A model generated the notes under the pieces. That model was not told the DNA's origin. It worked only from the letters and a program-made list of their open reading frames with translations, and searched no databases. Shown piece by piece: positions 44,801-53,512 of a DNA stretch of 64,000 nucleotides (the first letter of the stretch is position 1; each line of letters opens with the position of its first letter). Origin of the DNA: Agapetus fuscipes (lineage: Eukaryota; Arthropoda; Insecta; Trichoptera; Glossosomatidae); contig OX637343.1 of assembly GCA_951799405.1 (NCBI GenBank), forward strand, positions 2,666,001 to 2,730,000, given 5' to 3'. The position numbers and the translations under genes were made by a program.

Positions 44801-47001
44801 GAGGTGGGTCATCAGGTCTGCGAAGGCCTGGTCCAGCAGCCTCTGCGCCGGGTACAGGTTGATGGAGAACTCCCGGGGCGCCAGGTGCTCGGGGGCCGCC
44901 TCCATGTGGGGCACATCCAGGGCCTCACACAGACCCTGCACGGTGGAGCCCAGCAGGGCATCCTGGGGACCAAACAGAGCCAGGACGCCTGACTCCACTT
45001 GACCGCAAGCTGGAACGATTATATTATTCTTAAAGAATTGTGGATAAAATGCACATACAAAGTCAAGGGCAAAGAAAGAAACATGTGGAAAAAATCCTGG
45101 ATATATGTAAATGAATTTTTAACCCTTTAACTGCGGGTGACATACATAGGCGTCAAGTGTAAACTTGCATACAGTGCGGCTGTCAATCATAGACGTCATT
45201 CAACTTTGAACTTATCCATGACATCTGTGTTCTAGAATTCAAAAGTCTGCAAGTGAAATGTGCTAAACCTTTGTGATTGTTGTTCTTGAATAACTAATAC
45301 ATGTGATTGTGCACATAGTTTGTTCACAAGACGTATTGTCACTCAATTAAGGTAGGAAACACTAAATGTTTTAAAAATGTGCTTGAAAAAGTATTCCGTA
45401 CTGGGGGTATTTGTATAGCCAGAATATTCAGAAGTGAAAAGCTTAAAAGAGATATGCAAGGGTAGAAAGAAGTCAAGGCAACTCTGCACAGACTCTGACC
45501 GTAGCTAGCAAAATGGCAAGTTGTTAAAAAATGAAAGTTATTAAAATTAAGAAGTTCAGATGGCCGGTTACCTCTCTTGGTGGTCCTGAATGAGTCTTGC
45601 TTGGGCACATACTGTATGTCGTACACCAGCGTGCTGTGAGGCAGGAGAGCTCTGTCTTTGTTGATTCTGTATACCGCGTACTTGAAGGCCAGCTCGGCAC
45701 TGCAGCCTTTCATGTCCTCGGAGAAAATGGCACCTGAAATCACGAGAATATGCAATAAGCTATGTTTTCTAGTGCAATGCAGTGAAGGGCTGGTTGTAAA
45801 GTACCATCTTGCCATTCTTGTGTTCGGTCACTTAATAATTGAACATGCTATGACGTCTTACAAGAATGACTTTTTTTAAAGTAGACCATTTTACAGAGCA
45901 CAACAATTAAAGCGCACAACGTCCATGCAGACATGCTATTTAGAACCCAATTTTGCAGATAAATTTTATATCTCTGTTTACACTGAAGTCACACAGGGAG
46001 CACCTTTGTTCTCTTTCTAACAAAGGACGATTTGTGTTGAAGTCTGTTGAAACAGATAAAGCATCTCTTTGCGTTAAAATAGTTTTGGGTCCACTTATAT
46101 TACCTGTACGTCAATGGTAGTAACTTATCTTGATGACAGGTGGCAGTGCTGTGATGGAGTGACTGTTACTGAGTAGAGGGAAGGGGAGTTGGAAGCGGAG
46201 AATGAAACTGAAGAATACATGTTCATGTTAAATGGTACGAAAGTTGACATTGTGGATGAATTTAGATACTTGGGAAGTATGTTTGAAAAGAATGGTAAGA
46301 TGACAAGGGAACTTGAGAATAGGGTGTAAGGGAAAGCATGAAGTGGTTGGAGTAATATGAAGAATAGCAAAGAACAAGCGATTGACGATGGATCTGAGAA
46401 TGTCTATACACAATGGCATATTGTTACCGACTTTGATGTATGGAAGTGAAGCATGGACAGTGTAGGATAACGAAAGGAGTAAAGTATGTACCGTGGAAAT
46501 GAAGCATTTTAGAAGCATGACAGGGAAAACCCTGAAGGATAAAGTTAGGAATGAATGGGTAAAGAAAGAATTTAAGTTGAAAGAGGAAGTGAAAGTTAAG
46601 GTACAAAAGAATGTGATGAGATGGTTTGGGCATGTGGAAAGAATGAATGATTATAGACTGACAGTATATTTACAGAGGAAGTGTGAAAGGAAAAAGAGGT
46701 AAGGGACGACCGAGAAAAATATGGATTGAGGAGATTGTGAAAGAATGGGATATACATAGTAAGCTTAAAAGAAGAAAATGCATGAAAAAGGTGATGGATA
46801 TGAATGAATTGAAAGAGGTATGTAAGGGTAGAAAGAAATGGAGGCAGCTCTGCAGAGGATCTGGCTACCCCTACTGGAATGGCGACAGAGTTACAATTAC
46901 AGTTTACAGTAGTTACCTATCTTGATGACAGGTGGCAGTGCTGTGATGGCGATGGAGTGGGCCAGCAGCAGGAGGCAGACGGCGCGCGCGGCCGGCTGCA
47001 T
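29811..47001 (-). CDS. KaiR1D: kainate-type ionotropic glutamate receptor, 18 exons, 899 aa
   Basis: A ligand-gated cation channel subunit of the cell membrane. Coding exons (minus strand): 47001-46917, 45733-45572, 45009-44758, 43631-43465, 42567-42514, 42312-42148, 41531-41385, 40961-40758, 40121-39918, 39683-39579, 38851-38715, 38235-38115, 36611-36414, 34416-34216, 33673-33484, 32815-32688, 31950-31834, 29873-29811. All borders are GT-AG and the phases join to exactly 2,700 nt. The signal peptide is residues 1 to about 21. The amino-terminal domain runs to about 405. The agonist-binding halves lie around 413-515 and 655-795, with the classic TINYARE (Arg 495), GGSTMSFF (Ser 661, Thr 662) and FLMEST (Glu 710) residues intact. 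Membrane segments: M1 about 532-552, pore loop about 584-596, M3 [15 protein letters not shown]4 about 800-821. The pore reads FLRQGSG, so Arg 593 occupies the Q/R position. The orthology name is my best reading; GRIK2-like is the safe family call. Introns are full of repeats. Confidence 0.92.
31015..31470 (+). mobile_element. dimeric SINE in intron 17
   Basis: SINE 1 (31015-31233, with a well preserved B box GGTTCGAATCCC and ACTCTGAAT) runs into SINE 2 (from GGTAGAATGCTTGCATTCC). The linker and the first bases of SINE 2 are deleted compared with the 23.7 and 47.5 kb copies. Confidence 0.8.
31505..31655 (-). mobile_element. LINE end remnant
   Basis: Minus-strand relative of 1713-1921, sharing CGCAGATGCGTCT and CATGCATACTCTTCT. 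Confidence 0.45.
31807..31950 (-). CDS. receptor exon 17, with alternative stop
   Basis: Starts ELRFAVRC after CCCCAG. The Cys/Arg-rich tail is [20 protein letters not shown] donor GGG|GTAAGG at 31834/31833 leads to exon 18. Without splicing, the frame adds VRNYNCEY and stops at 31807, giving a second possible C-terminus. Confidence 0.85.
   Translation of the reverse strand, partial: ELRFAVRCGGGSRQRPALRRHCARCAAPATYVPSAHYNGVRNYNCEY
32360..32483 (+). pseudogene. possible MADF-like domain fragment
   Basis: A frame reads [19 protein letters not shown] and then a basic stretch with MKKIRHVY. The F-I-x-x-I-E-x-N-P-x-I start resembles the first helix of MADF domains, which occur in insect regulators and in some DNA transposons. 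It stops after about 40 residues. The preceding 250 bp are rich in CG and GC-type words. Weak call. Confidence 0.25.
32688..32815 (-). CDS. receptor exon 16 (M4)
   Basis: Encodes [20 protein letters not shown], the fourth membrane segment, then FCWNSKKN and SLCSEMGQ. Its acceptor lies only 17 nt from the tail of the SINE at 32833. Confidence 0.93.
32833..33273 (-). mobile_element. composite 5S-tRNA SINE in intron 15, next to an acceptor
   Basis: Complete in order on the minus strand: 5S-like head from 33273, tRNA-like part, body, ATT-type LINE tail ending at about 32833. Same orientation as the host gene. The tail's ATTATTATTAAC lies where the branch point of exon 16 should be. Confidence 0.88.
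33484..33673 (-). CDS. receptor exon 15 (end of ligand-binding S2)
   Basis: [20 protein letters not shown] then [14 protein letters not shown], characteristic of kainate receptors. Ends in phase 1. Confidence 0.95.
34216..34416 (-). CDS. receptor exon 14 (S2 with agonist-contacting Glu)
   Basis: [11 protein letters not shown] to GGLLDSK. FLMEST carries the Glu that contacts the amino group of glutamate in this family. Confidence 0.95.
34500..34810 (-). mobile_element. LINE 3' end, second copy of the 14 kb element
   Basis: Matches 14025-14335: GGTCTCACCGAATCAGG, GATGAGATGGGAGTCACAGG and GTGGTATGATCCCGAAATGG. It covers only the UTR and the last 30 or so codons, inside intron 13. Confidence 0.75.
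34975..35090 (+). mobile_element. LINE fragment
   Basis: ACTAATTTTGGGAACTGTGC and GGACCGATGGAGTGAAATAG match the TNFGDRAF / GPMEWNRLP coding region of the 23.3 kb LINE. Confidence 0.6.
35256..36184 (+). mobile_element. TTAA MITE, longer variant, with nested repeat
   Basis: Starts TTAACCCTTTGGCTGCGG and ends TCAGAATCGAAACGGTTAG. It is a longer relative of the 328-bp element and about the same as 37339-38015 once the insertion at 35775-36029 is removed. Confidence 0.78.
35775..36029 (-). repeat. TTCCTTGACTTATAGG repeat family copy
   Basis: Tail units TATAGATTATAGAT at the left, TTCCTTGACTTATAGG at the right end on the minus strand. Inserted in the TTAA MITE. Confidence 0.85.
36190..36320 (+). 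mobile_element. LINE end fragment
   Basis: Encodes [13 protein letters not shown], matching FEGALKTHLYKKS of the 23.3 kb LINE, then GAGGTGTGATAAGTAC of the tail. Confidence 0.55.
36414..36611 (-). CDS. receptor exon 13 (M3 and start of S2)
   Basis: [20 protein letters not shown], then [15 protein letters not shown] (the invariant M3 gate motif), ending GGSTMSFFR with the Ser-Thr pair that contacts glutamate. Confidence 0.96.
36765..37065 (-). mobile_element. tRNA-derived SINE 2 in intron 12
   Basis: Head at 37065 (GTCGATAGCTCAGTTGG, CTTGCATTCCATGCC), body with GGTTTACTCGGCCTTCAC and AATAAATAGGTTCC. It ends near 36765 in AGTTACACTATATGTG. Confidence 0.82.
37339..38015 (+). mobile_element. 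TTAA MITE, longer variant, full length
   Basis: TTAA at 37339-37342 and 38012-38015. Ends CCCTTTGGCTGCGG and CAGAATCGAAAAGG. TTAA sites plus a CCY-type end suggest a piggyBac-related non-autonomous element. Confidence 0.82.
38115..38235 (-). CDS. receptor exon 12 (pore loop, Arg at Q/R site)
   Basis: [19 protein letters not shown] then [19 protein letters not shown]. The Arg codon AGG is at 38141-38139. Confidence 0.95.
38715..38851 (-). CDS. receptor exon 11 (M1)
   Basis: [20 protein letters not shown] followed by [20 protein letters not shown] (M1) and FSPYEW. Phase 2 end. Confidence 0.95.
39349..39385 (+). ncRNA. CCTGAAGA-hairpin-GAAAA motif
   Basis: CTGAAGA, stem GCCT/AGGC, then GAAAA and TGTTCGAG. 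Same architecture as 17671-17715, antisense to the receptor gene. A relic at best. Confidence 0.25.
39579..39683 (-). CDS. receptor exon 10 (S1, agonist Arg)
   Basis: [20 protein letters not shown] to GILFK. Arg in TINYARE binds the alpha-carboxylate of glutamate in the family. Confidence 0.96.
39918..40121 (-). CDS. receptor exon 9 (S1 start)
   Basis: [20 protein letters not shown] then [11 protein letters not shown], the normal entry to the agonist-binding domain. Confidence 0.96.
40348..40580. mobile_element. MITE with 31-bp inverted ends in intron 8
   Basis: GGGGCTATTCTTAGACATTT at the left and AAATGTCTAAGAATAGCCCC at the right are exact complements. Inside is a half copy of the palindromic MITE seen at 43193 and 47115. 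Flanking duplication unclear. Confidence 0.85.
40758..40961 (-). CDS. receptor exon 8 (end of ATD)
   Basis: [19 protein letters not shown] to [17 protein letters not shown] is the family's conserved ATD segment. Confidence 0.95.
41032..41150 (-). repeat. AGCAACC repeat copy in intron 7
   Basis: Inverted relative of 11685-11790: CTGGCCTGGTTGCTAGGGAA and AGACTGACGTTTGCTC. Confidence 0.5.
41385..41531 (-). CDS. receptor exon 7 (ATD)
   Basis: [20 protein letters not shown] to SLYNYISS. Confidence 0.95.
42148..42312 (-). CDS. receptor exon 6 (ATD)
   Basis: [20 protein letters not shown] to LLKKGTIE. Confidence 0.95.
42514..42567 (-). CDS. receptor exon 5 (ATD, 18 codons)
   Basis: [18 protein letters not shown]; an 18-codon exon in phase 0 with clear CTTTCAG and GTAAGT borders. 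Confidence 0.94.
42847..43086 (+). repeat. TTCCTTGACTTATAGG repeat family copy in intron 4
   Basis: Has GTTGGTATGCGGCTGACCAC and ends AACTTAGATTAGATTAGATT; its first few bases are lost. Confidence 0.8.
43193..43360. mobile_element. palindromic MITE in intron 4
   Basis: GGAAGTCTCATCACCACGG is mirrored by CCGTGGTGATGAGACTTCC, with arms of about 70 bp. A second copy is at 47115-47423. Confidence 0.85.
43465..43631 (-). CDS. receptor exon 4 (ATD)
   Basis: [19 protein letters not shown] to [10 protein letters not shown]. Acceptor TTTGTTTCAG lies 18 nt from the tail of the SINE at 43650. Confidence 0.93.
43650..44078 (-). mobile_element. composite 5S-tRNA SINE in intron 3, next to an acceptor
   Basis: 5S head from 44078 (GTCAACGACGTTACCATG), tRNA-like part, body, ATT-type LINE tail to 43650. 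Same strand as the receptor gene, and the same position relative to an acceptor as the copy at 32833. Confidence 0.88.
44315..44543. mobile_element. hAT-like MITE, 229 bp
   Basis: CAGTGGTGGGCAAACTTT and GTACTTTGCCCATCACTG ends; flanks ctctaacc (44307-44314) and gtctaacc (44544-44551). Confidence 0.85.
44552..44693. mobile_element. second hAT-like fragment, adjacent
   Basis: Starts CAATGATTTCCAAAGTGAGC directly after the 8-bp site of the previous element and ends before gtctaact near 44700, so the same target seems used twice. The ends match each other poorly. Confidence 0.45.
44758..45009 (-). CDS. receptor exon 3 (ATD)
   Basis: Reads [20 protein letters not shown] to [22 protein letters not shown] is strongly conserved in kainate receptors and carries an N-glycosylation sequon. 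Confidence 0.95.
45119..45446 (+). mobile_element. TTAA MITE, short variant, full length (reference copy)
   Basis: TTAA at both ends; TTAACCCTTTAACTGCGGG at the left and CAGAAGTGAAAAGCTTAA at the right. 328 bp without coding potential. Confidence 0.85.
45447..45530 (+). mobile_element. LINE tail fragment
   Basis: GAGATATGCAAGGGTAGAAA and CTCTGCACAGACTCTG correspond to EVCKGRKK / LCRGSG of the LINE at 46158. Confidence 0.5.
45572..45733 (-). CDS. receptor exon 2 (ATD start)
   Basis: [20 protein letters not shown] then [15 protein letters not shown] to [16 protein letters not shown] is the usual first strand of the family. Confidence 0.96.
46117..46157. repeat. left 41-bp target duplication of the intron 1 LINE
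   Basis: Matches 46909-46949 in 39 of 41 positions and is a copy of the end of receptor exon 1 plus its donor. In this copy the donor reads AAGTTA rather than GGTAAC. Confidence 0.85.
46158..46908 (+). mobile_element. 5'-truncated non-LTR retrotransposon, 751 bp, in intron 1
   Basis: Codes, with frameshifts, for [14 protein letters not shown], then [41 protein letters not shown] and [11 protein letters not shown]. These are standard reverse transcriptase C-terminal blocks of non-LTR elements. Ends GAGTTACAATTACAG. Antisense to the receptor. Confidence 0.9.
46909..46949. repeat. right 41-bp target duplication (functional donor)
   Basis: Holds the last 33 bases of exon 1 (codons for TALPPVIKI region) and the donor G|GTAACT. 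Confidence 0.85.
46917..47001 (-). CDS. receptor exon 1 (start and signal peptide)
   Basis: [20 protein letters not shown], a clear signal peptide, then ALPPVIKI. A further acceptor TTGCTGCAG lies 33 nt upstream of the ATG (exon edge 47034), suggesting a separate 5' UTR exon. No stop-free upstream extension. Confidence 0.9.
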
Positions 47002-47114
47002 TCTCAACCATCACTTAACACCAACTGTCATCATCTGCAGCAACAACACGTCAGACCAGTTATTACACAAATAAGGTGACCAAGCCAATGAGGTAAGCAA
47101 GCTTAACAAGTCTG

Positions 47115-47423
47115 GGCTGGAAGTCTCATCACCACGGTAGATCCTTCCTACCGAATATCGAGAATATTTGTATGAAGACCCACAGGCGTACTTAGGATCA
47201 AAAAGGGGGGGGGGGGGCAGGTTTAGGAAAATTGAAGATTATCATTAGCAAAATATATCTCGTCGATGTGGGGAGGGGGGGGAAGGCCCTGGCCCTTCCT
47301 GGTTACGACCATGTGAAGACCTGTCAATCCAAGATGGCCACAAGTGAACAGCTGATTAGTCTTCATACAAATATTACCAATATTTGGTAGGTAAGAATTA
47401 CAGTGGTGATGAGACTTTCAGCC
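47115..47423. mobile_element. palindromic MITE, copy 2, with nested hAT
   Basis: GGCTGGAAGTCTCATCACCA at the left and TGATGAGACTTTCAGCC at the right. Interrupted by 47181-47313. Confidence 0.82.
47181..47313. mobile_element. hAT-like insertion of 133 bp
   Basis: CACAGGCGTACTTAGGATC start, GGTTACGACCATG end, flanked by perfect 8-bp tgaagacc (47173-47180, 47314-47321). Contains a G run and GGGGAGGGG. Confidence 0.82.
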
Positions 47424-47519
47424 CTGGTTCACTTTAAAAAAACTAGCCGAAACCAAGACAAACCCTATTTTCTAGCAATTTGTATTGAATTAGAAATGTA
47501 TTTTTATGAACCATTTTTA

Positions 47520-47950
47520 GACCGGTCCGTAGTCCATTATGCCGGCGGAGCACAAAAAATGTACCATTTATATTTTCAAATTTGCTCTTCGCTGGGTTGA
47601 AAAATTCACAAACTTTTACATTAAAGGGCTCTTGAGATGTGATACACACAAAAACAGCGCTCACCAAATAAATCATCCTAATATTATTTTATTATTATTA
47701 TTATAAGACCGGTCATCAGAAGGTCCATCCAACATTACAGCAAATGCGTCTTGCAGCGTTGACCAAGCTCGTAAAAAGTCCGGTCGGTAGCTCTGTTGGT
47801 AGAATACTTGCATTCCATGTCCAGAACAAGGGTTTGATCCCCAACGAGGGTGTCAGAAATGATTTCCTGTTTCGGTGTCTATTACAAACCCAAAATAAAT
47901 ACCGGCAAGGTGTACTCAGCCGTCACATGAAATGAGAACCAGCCCCCCCA
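47520..47950 (+). mobile_element. dimeric SINE with extra internal LINE tail
   Basis: SINE 1 head and body with an ATT-type tail module inserted at 47633-47702, body end GACCAAGCTCGTAAAAAG, then SINE 2 (GGTCGGTAGCTCTGTTGGTAG). The head has an internal deletion. Confidence 0.78.
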
Positions 47951-48018
47951 GCTACACAAACTCGAGTTTAAAAAAAAATCTTATATTTTTATGTTAGATC
48001 ATTGAGTTATTGTTAGAT

Positions 48019-48192
48019 CAGCGGTTTCCAAACTTTATGCTACCATGCCTCCCTAAAAAGATTTTTTTTTCGCGCCTCCCTTTCTACGTTTTATTTCTTA
48101 ATATTCATTACTATAGACACATTTTTGGCGCCTCTCATAGCCCTAGCTCGCGTCTCCCTTGGGAGGCGCGCCCCCCAGTTTGGAAACCGCTG
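48019..48192. mobile_element. hAT-like MITE, 174 bp, intact
   Basis: CAGCGGTTTCCAAACTTT start and AGTTTGGAAACCGCTG end; perfect duplication tgttagat at 48011-48018 and 48193-48200. Confidence 0.93.
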
Positions 48193-48200
48193 TGTTAGAT

Positions 48201-50331
48201 ACATTTGCATACATGCATGTAAGTACGGTGTATCGTTTCGCCTCAAAAAAACAATTATGAAAAAAAAGATTGACAACGAAATCTTAAAATATCATGCAAA
48301 AATGTAACAACCTATGTACATACTTGAAAGGAACATCATTTTTTAGCAACCTTATTACGGATTTTTGTTGCCAGTTAAGTAAGCATTTTCCCGCCTATTT
48401 TTGACAGTATGAAGTGGGATACTCCGCCATGTTGGAATTTTCAAAGGCTTTCGAAAAGATTTCGCAAGGATTACGAAGTATTCCACAACAATATTAATTT
48501 AATTGATATTAAATAGAGCAACGTGACGGATAACAAATCCAAGAAACACTCGTCAAAATAATAAAAATGCCATCAACCATTATTTATGAGGGACGATTGT
48601 AAGTTTTATTTAAATGACTGATGAAAAACAACGTCCAATAAAAACGAGTTCCATAAAAACTTTAGCCATCTTCTTTTATTGTAGCCAATTTTGTAATATA
48701 TTTGTTTTAAGTAAATACAATTTCAACCAAAACAAAAACAAAAAAAACACTAAAACTAAATTTCTAATTGAGGACAATTTTAAAAAAAAATCAATTGGAA
48801 AAACAATGTTTTTAATTCACGTTTATTTTATTTTTTGCGCAAACTTTTTCGCCTAATATCTTCCGGAGCATAATTGTAAAAAAATAAATATATATAAGTG
48901 AATTAAAACTTTGTTTTTCAATTGATTTTTTCAAACATACAATGGACTTTCACTGTGTGAACAGATATTTAAGTACACTTTAAAATATGTGAGGAATAAT
49001 TTGTTTACAAAAATGTGTGTTTCCACACAAAAGAAAATGAGCGATGGTTTCCCAGAGTCGACATTAAATTAACAGGGACTTTTCCTACAGAACTTTTATT
49101 TCTAACTTTTTCCTCAATCTCTAACTTCTTGTAATGTGTAACTTCTTGTAGGAACAAAAACAGGCTGGTTTTTCGTGTAGTTTTATTTTGCATTAAGAAA
49201 AACCAACGCACCTGGTAGAGCGGTCTTGTTGCATTTTCAAGGCAGTTAAATGTACGAAATAGCCATGAATATAATATAATGGAAGTGTACATTTTTTTTT
49301 GGAATGCCATTTTATAAAGCCATTAAAAGTGTTTTTTTTTAATCAATATTTCCTTTTTTACAGAAACGTTGGTCTGTGTTATTATTTACCTCCGGGACAA
49401 GAACCTTCTTAGAAATATATTTAAAATTAGAAAAAAATCTCATTTCCGGTAAACATAGAACACCTTCTGGCATTTAATTCCTCCAAAATAAATAGCAAGT
49501 ATTTTTAAATGAAAGAATATGGCGGTATTGAAATCTATTTAGGGGAACTTGTTTGTTAAATGATTCTAATCCACGGTTTAATTTATTTAATTAGTAGGTA
49601 TATCGTCGTTATAAAAATATTCTTGAGAATAAAATTATCATTTAAATTCTTAAACCTTTTTGCAACTCTTTTTAAAAGATGAATCCACGGCTCTAACCTA
49701 TGGCTCTAACATGCTTCAGGGTGAGACGCCAAAAAACAAAACAAGAACCCTCAATAGTCAGCTGCAGTTGTTAATGATTATTTTGTTCCATTGTGAGGAG
49801 ATTAGGAACAAAATGAGAATATGCGAATAATATTATATCCAATTGGATCAGTTTCACAGTAGGTACCTATGGTTAAAATTACTGAACATCTTGCTATTAT
49901 TAATAATTTTGAGGTGGAATATAATTTCTCCTAGTTAGTAAGTTAGTAATAAAGTAAGTAGTTAGGTATCCATTAGTTATTCTTATTAGTAAAAGTAAGT
50001 AGCGCACATTATAATATAATCCCGCCAGCACTTGCTGTGATTCATCCCTCCTGCAGACTACACAAGGAGACAGTGTGTCTGCAAGTAGGATAGTTGGTGA
50101 CGGCGAAGTTGCCCTGTCAGTTGATATTTTGCACATTCGCCCAAAGCGCCGTCGAGTTTATATTTATTGAGGAAGTGAGTGAGTATTCCACATTCTAATG
50201 AAAATTTTATGCACACTTTGGAATTCCTATTTCCTACTCGTAAAAAACGTACCTACTCGGAGTTTCCAATCCAGAACCTGCCAGCTGTTGTAACTTCGTG
50301 TAATGTAACTTCGAATATTGTGTTATCACAA
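48201..50331. other. intergenic, nothing recognised
   Basis: AT-rich 2.1 kb. The stretch near 48830-48900 resembles the sequence around 39350-39410 (GCCTAATATCTTCCGGAGC, AAGTGAATTAAAAC). No gene supported. Confidence 0.5.
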
Positions 50332-50585
50332 TTCCTTGACTTATAGGTTGGTATGAGGCTGACCACACATACTGTAAAAAATGGTTCACTTTGCCAATGT
50401 CACCCCTGTTTCAGGGAAGGTCGGCAAGAGTTGCAGGGCTTATGTTCATTTGAGATTGGGTTTTTTTATATTGTAGATGCGGCATATTGTGTGAGCGCGA
50501 AATTATGCGTGTCTGCTTGTGGTGTGGGAATGCATTTAATATAAATCTCAAATGATACATATCTTTGCAACTTAGATTTAGATTT
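50332..50585 (+). repeat. TTCCTTGACTTATAGG repeat family, good copy
   Basis: Full-length, from TTCCTTGACTTATAGG to AACTTAGATTTAGATTTTAG; a fair reference for the family. Confidence 0.88.
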
Positions 50586-50908
50586 TAGACATCAAAAACG
50601 CAAATAAATTCGAATGTGAGGGAAAAATGTATGATTGAAAGGACGATAACGTGTAGGTAATTATGTTGGTTAATAAAGTAAAAATGTAACTGAGAAAGCA
50701 GGAAAGTGGAAAGAATAGCTAATTTAGATTAGTGAAGGTTTTAACTTTTAAAAAAATATGTAAGGCTATTGAAAGCAATGGATACAACTCTGCAGAAATT
50801 CTGGCCATTTGGAGTGACGAAAAAGTAATAGATACCTACAGTTTTGAGACAGTGAAATGAGCTTTAATACGTCAACCATAACAGTCGTGAACGAATTACA
50901 ATAAAACC

Positions 50909-51222
50909 GACCGGTCCGTAGTCCAGTGGCAACACTTCGAAGTCGTAAATAGAAGGTTGTGGGTTCGAAATGGGTGCACAAAAAATACCATTTATATTTT
51001 CAAATCTGCTCTTCGCTGGGATGAAAAAATCATAAAACTTTACCAAAGACCGGCCACTAAAGGTTCATCCAGCTTTATAGCAACTGGGTCTTGCTCGAGT
51101 ATCTGCGCTTTGTAGCAACGACCAAGCTCGTAAACACCTCTGCGGCACTACAACAAGTGTCATAGACCCCTAGAGTCTTTGAAAGATAGCGAATCTCCCG
51201 CACACGATTTCTTAAAAAAAAT
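50909..51222 (+). mobile_element. tRNA-headed SINE 1 with poly-A-type tail, no 5S head
   Basis: GACCGGTCCGTAGTCCAGTG head, GGGTTCGAA B-box region (partly deleted), body to CAAGCTCGT, then CACCTCTGCGGCACTAC to A8. Confidence 0.83.
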
Positions 51223-51274
51223 GGCAGATATTCTCCCAGAAAACTACCCAAAAGATGCTACATTATAGTACCTA

Positions 51275-51461
51275 CCCCTAGTACGAGTTTTTTCACAATA
51301 CTCGACGTATTGAGTATTCGAGAAAAATGTATGTGAACTTGAAAAGCACCTCTGGCAAAAAAAGTTTCGAAACTTGTTTCACCAGAGGTTCTTTTCAAGT
51401 TCACATACATTTTTCTTGAATACTCAATACTTCGAGTATTGTGAAAAAAAAATACTACGGG
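51275..51461. mobile_element. palindromic MITE, 187 bp, TA-flanked
   Basis: Arms of about 75 bp: TTGAGTATTCGAGAAAAATG mirrors CATTTTTCTTGAATACTCAA; TA on each side fits a Tc1/mariner-type target, although TA alone is weak evidence. Confidence 0.8.
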
Positions 51462-51469
51462 TACAGAAG

Positions 51470-53287
51470 TCAACGTTACAGGAGAGAGCAGTTATGTGAA
51501 TACACAATACATAGCAGCTCTCTTCTGTAACACCCAGAGACAAGGTCTAAACTGAGAAGAAGAGGAAAACACTGCTGCCCTGGTCTGAACGCGGCATATC
51601 ACTCTGATATGTGCTTCCAACTTCTTCATTAATCTGTCCGTTGAACGTTGAACAATGTTGGCAGGTACTACCAGGGAATGAGGTTAAATTTAAACTACTT
51701 ATATACGTTTTGATTGCTTTTAAAATAATATTAATATGACTCATGACCGGTATCATAATCACCCCGAAGCGAGAGATTCTCTTCAAACATGAAAAGATAT
51801 TTGGGAAATAGGTACTCAAGTGAATTGTAACAAAGTTAAAAAAGTATTTTAATTAATTAAAATGTGCTTTCACAAAGTTACTGCCCAAAATCTAAATAAC
51901 CTATTAGGTATATTAATATGATATTATGGTAGGTATAATATTTATAACTGGCAACTTATTTGAATTTGGAATGCAAGTATATTTGAATTAAAACAAAAGA
52001 ATATAGAAATGTAGGAAAACAAAACGTCAAAACTTGAGGTGTGTTATTTATTTTGAATCAAATAATAATCCAGTAATCTTAGGTAAAAACAATAATAAAA
52101 TGTAAGTACAAGTTAAAAGTAAAACTATAAATAACACATAGGTAACTATAAATAATAGCGGTGTTTAGTGTAGGTGGCTGTTAAATATATAAATGGTATT
52201 TGTTCAGGCAGTGCTTATTTGAGCTCCCACTTTTATTTGAGTTTGACTCTAAATTTCATAAAAGTTTGACCCCTAATTTTATCATTATTTTGATTAAATT
52301 ACATCCACAGCTTCAATGTATATTATATTTCAAAAAAACTTTTATTTTTCTATTTCATTAAGATATTTTTCATTTCAGAGTTTGATTCAAGTTTCATCAA
52401 ATTTTGACTAACAAAATAATTTCGAGGAATTCTTATGAATTAACCGGTAAAAATATAAGTAGAAATACCAGTTTTAATCTATCTTTAATCGGGTCTAATT
52501 TAATTTAATTTAAAATAAAATTCTTATTTAAGTTGCAAAAATATTTTGACATTTAAAGCTCATATTAAATGCACACCAACAAGCAGAACGTGTAAGTTCG
52601 TACTTACTGCTGTACTGTGTATGCTGCACGTGTCTTGTCAGGGTTTCCAGGGATTCCAGGGATTCCAAAGACAGTATGATTGTGTTTTGATTCTTCTGCA
52701 GAGTACTTTATTGTTCTCTTACGACAGTTTTTACAGAATGATTTTCTTAGGACTAAACAAGGTTATATATTATGTTTCCAAAATGAGATAACACAAACTA
52801 CTTAGATGAATAATTAAGGTGAATAAGTTTGTTTTCTTATCAAAGGTATGACATGAGGTAAATGTGTTTTGGATGTTCAAAATATTATCGTTTATCTATG
52901 CATTGATTGTTTTCTCTAATGCATTTCAGTGGTTTTAAACATGGCCTGTTGCACCAACCTCCAATCAATATTTAATTCAAAAATCAAATTTGATTGCTTA
53001 GTTCTGGTAAGGACCTCGGTTAAATATTTCTCGAAAGTTGGTAAAAATGTGATGGAATTTGAACAGGAAATATGATTCACATCAGCTGACTTTATTTATT
53101 TATTTATTAACGGCACTTAGTGCCTTTTACATTAAATAGATACAGAGTTTCAAAAATAATACAAATACATAAAAATTAGACTTACGTATATGCAATCAAT
53201 TGTTTGATTTGAAAGGGAGAAATCACACTTAATTTTGATTTTCGTCTGATTGGAGTTTGGTGCAACAAAAATATTATTCTCTGACAG
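51470..53287. other. intergenic, few features
   Basis: No gene. A partial TTCCTTGACTTATAGG repeat lies at about 52531-52630 (minus). A retroposon-like end (TTTATTTATTTATTAACGGC with hairpin GGCACTTAGTGCC) is near 53093-53140 but the class is unclear. Confidence 0.45.
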
Positions 53288-53512
53288 TCTAATCCTAATC
53301 AAAATCTAAGCTGCAAAGATATGTATCATTTGAGATTCATATTAAATGCATTCCCACGAGCAGACAGACCTACAATATAAAAACCCAATCTCAAATGAAC
53401 ATACGCCCCACAACTTTTGCCGACCTTCCCTGAAACAGGGGTGACATTGGCAAAGTGAACAATTTTTACAGCATGGGTGGTCAGCCGCATACCAACCTAT
53501 AAGTCAAGGAAC
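53288..53512 (-). repeat. TTCCTTGACTTATAGG repeat family copy
   Basis: Full 3' tail TTTTGATTAGGATTAGA on the minus strand and TTCCTTGACTTATAGG at 53512. Confidence 0.85.

Noticed and set aside
46493..46925. Host gene encoding RWFGHVERM protein
   Set aside because: Frameshifted, bracketed by target duplications and repeated elsewhere in the window; it is a LINE end.
47190..47222. G run as a regulatory quadruplex
   Set aside because: A homopolymer inside a hAT-type insertion; nothing points to function.
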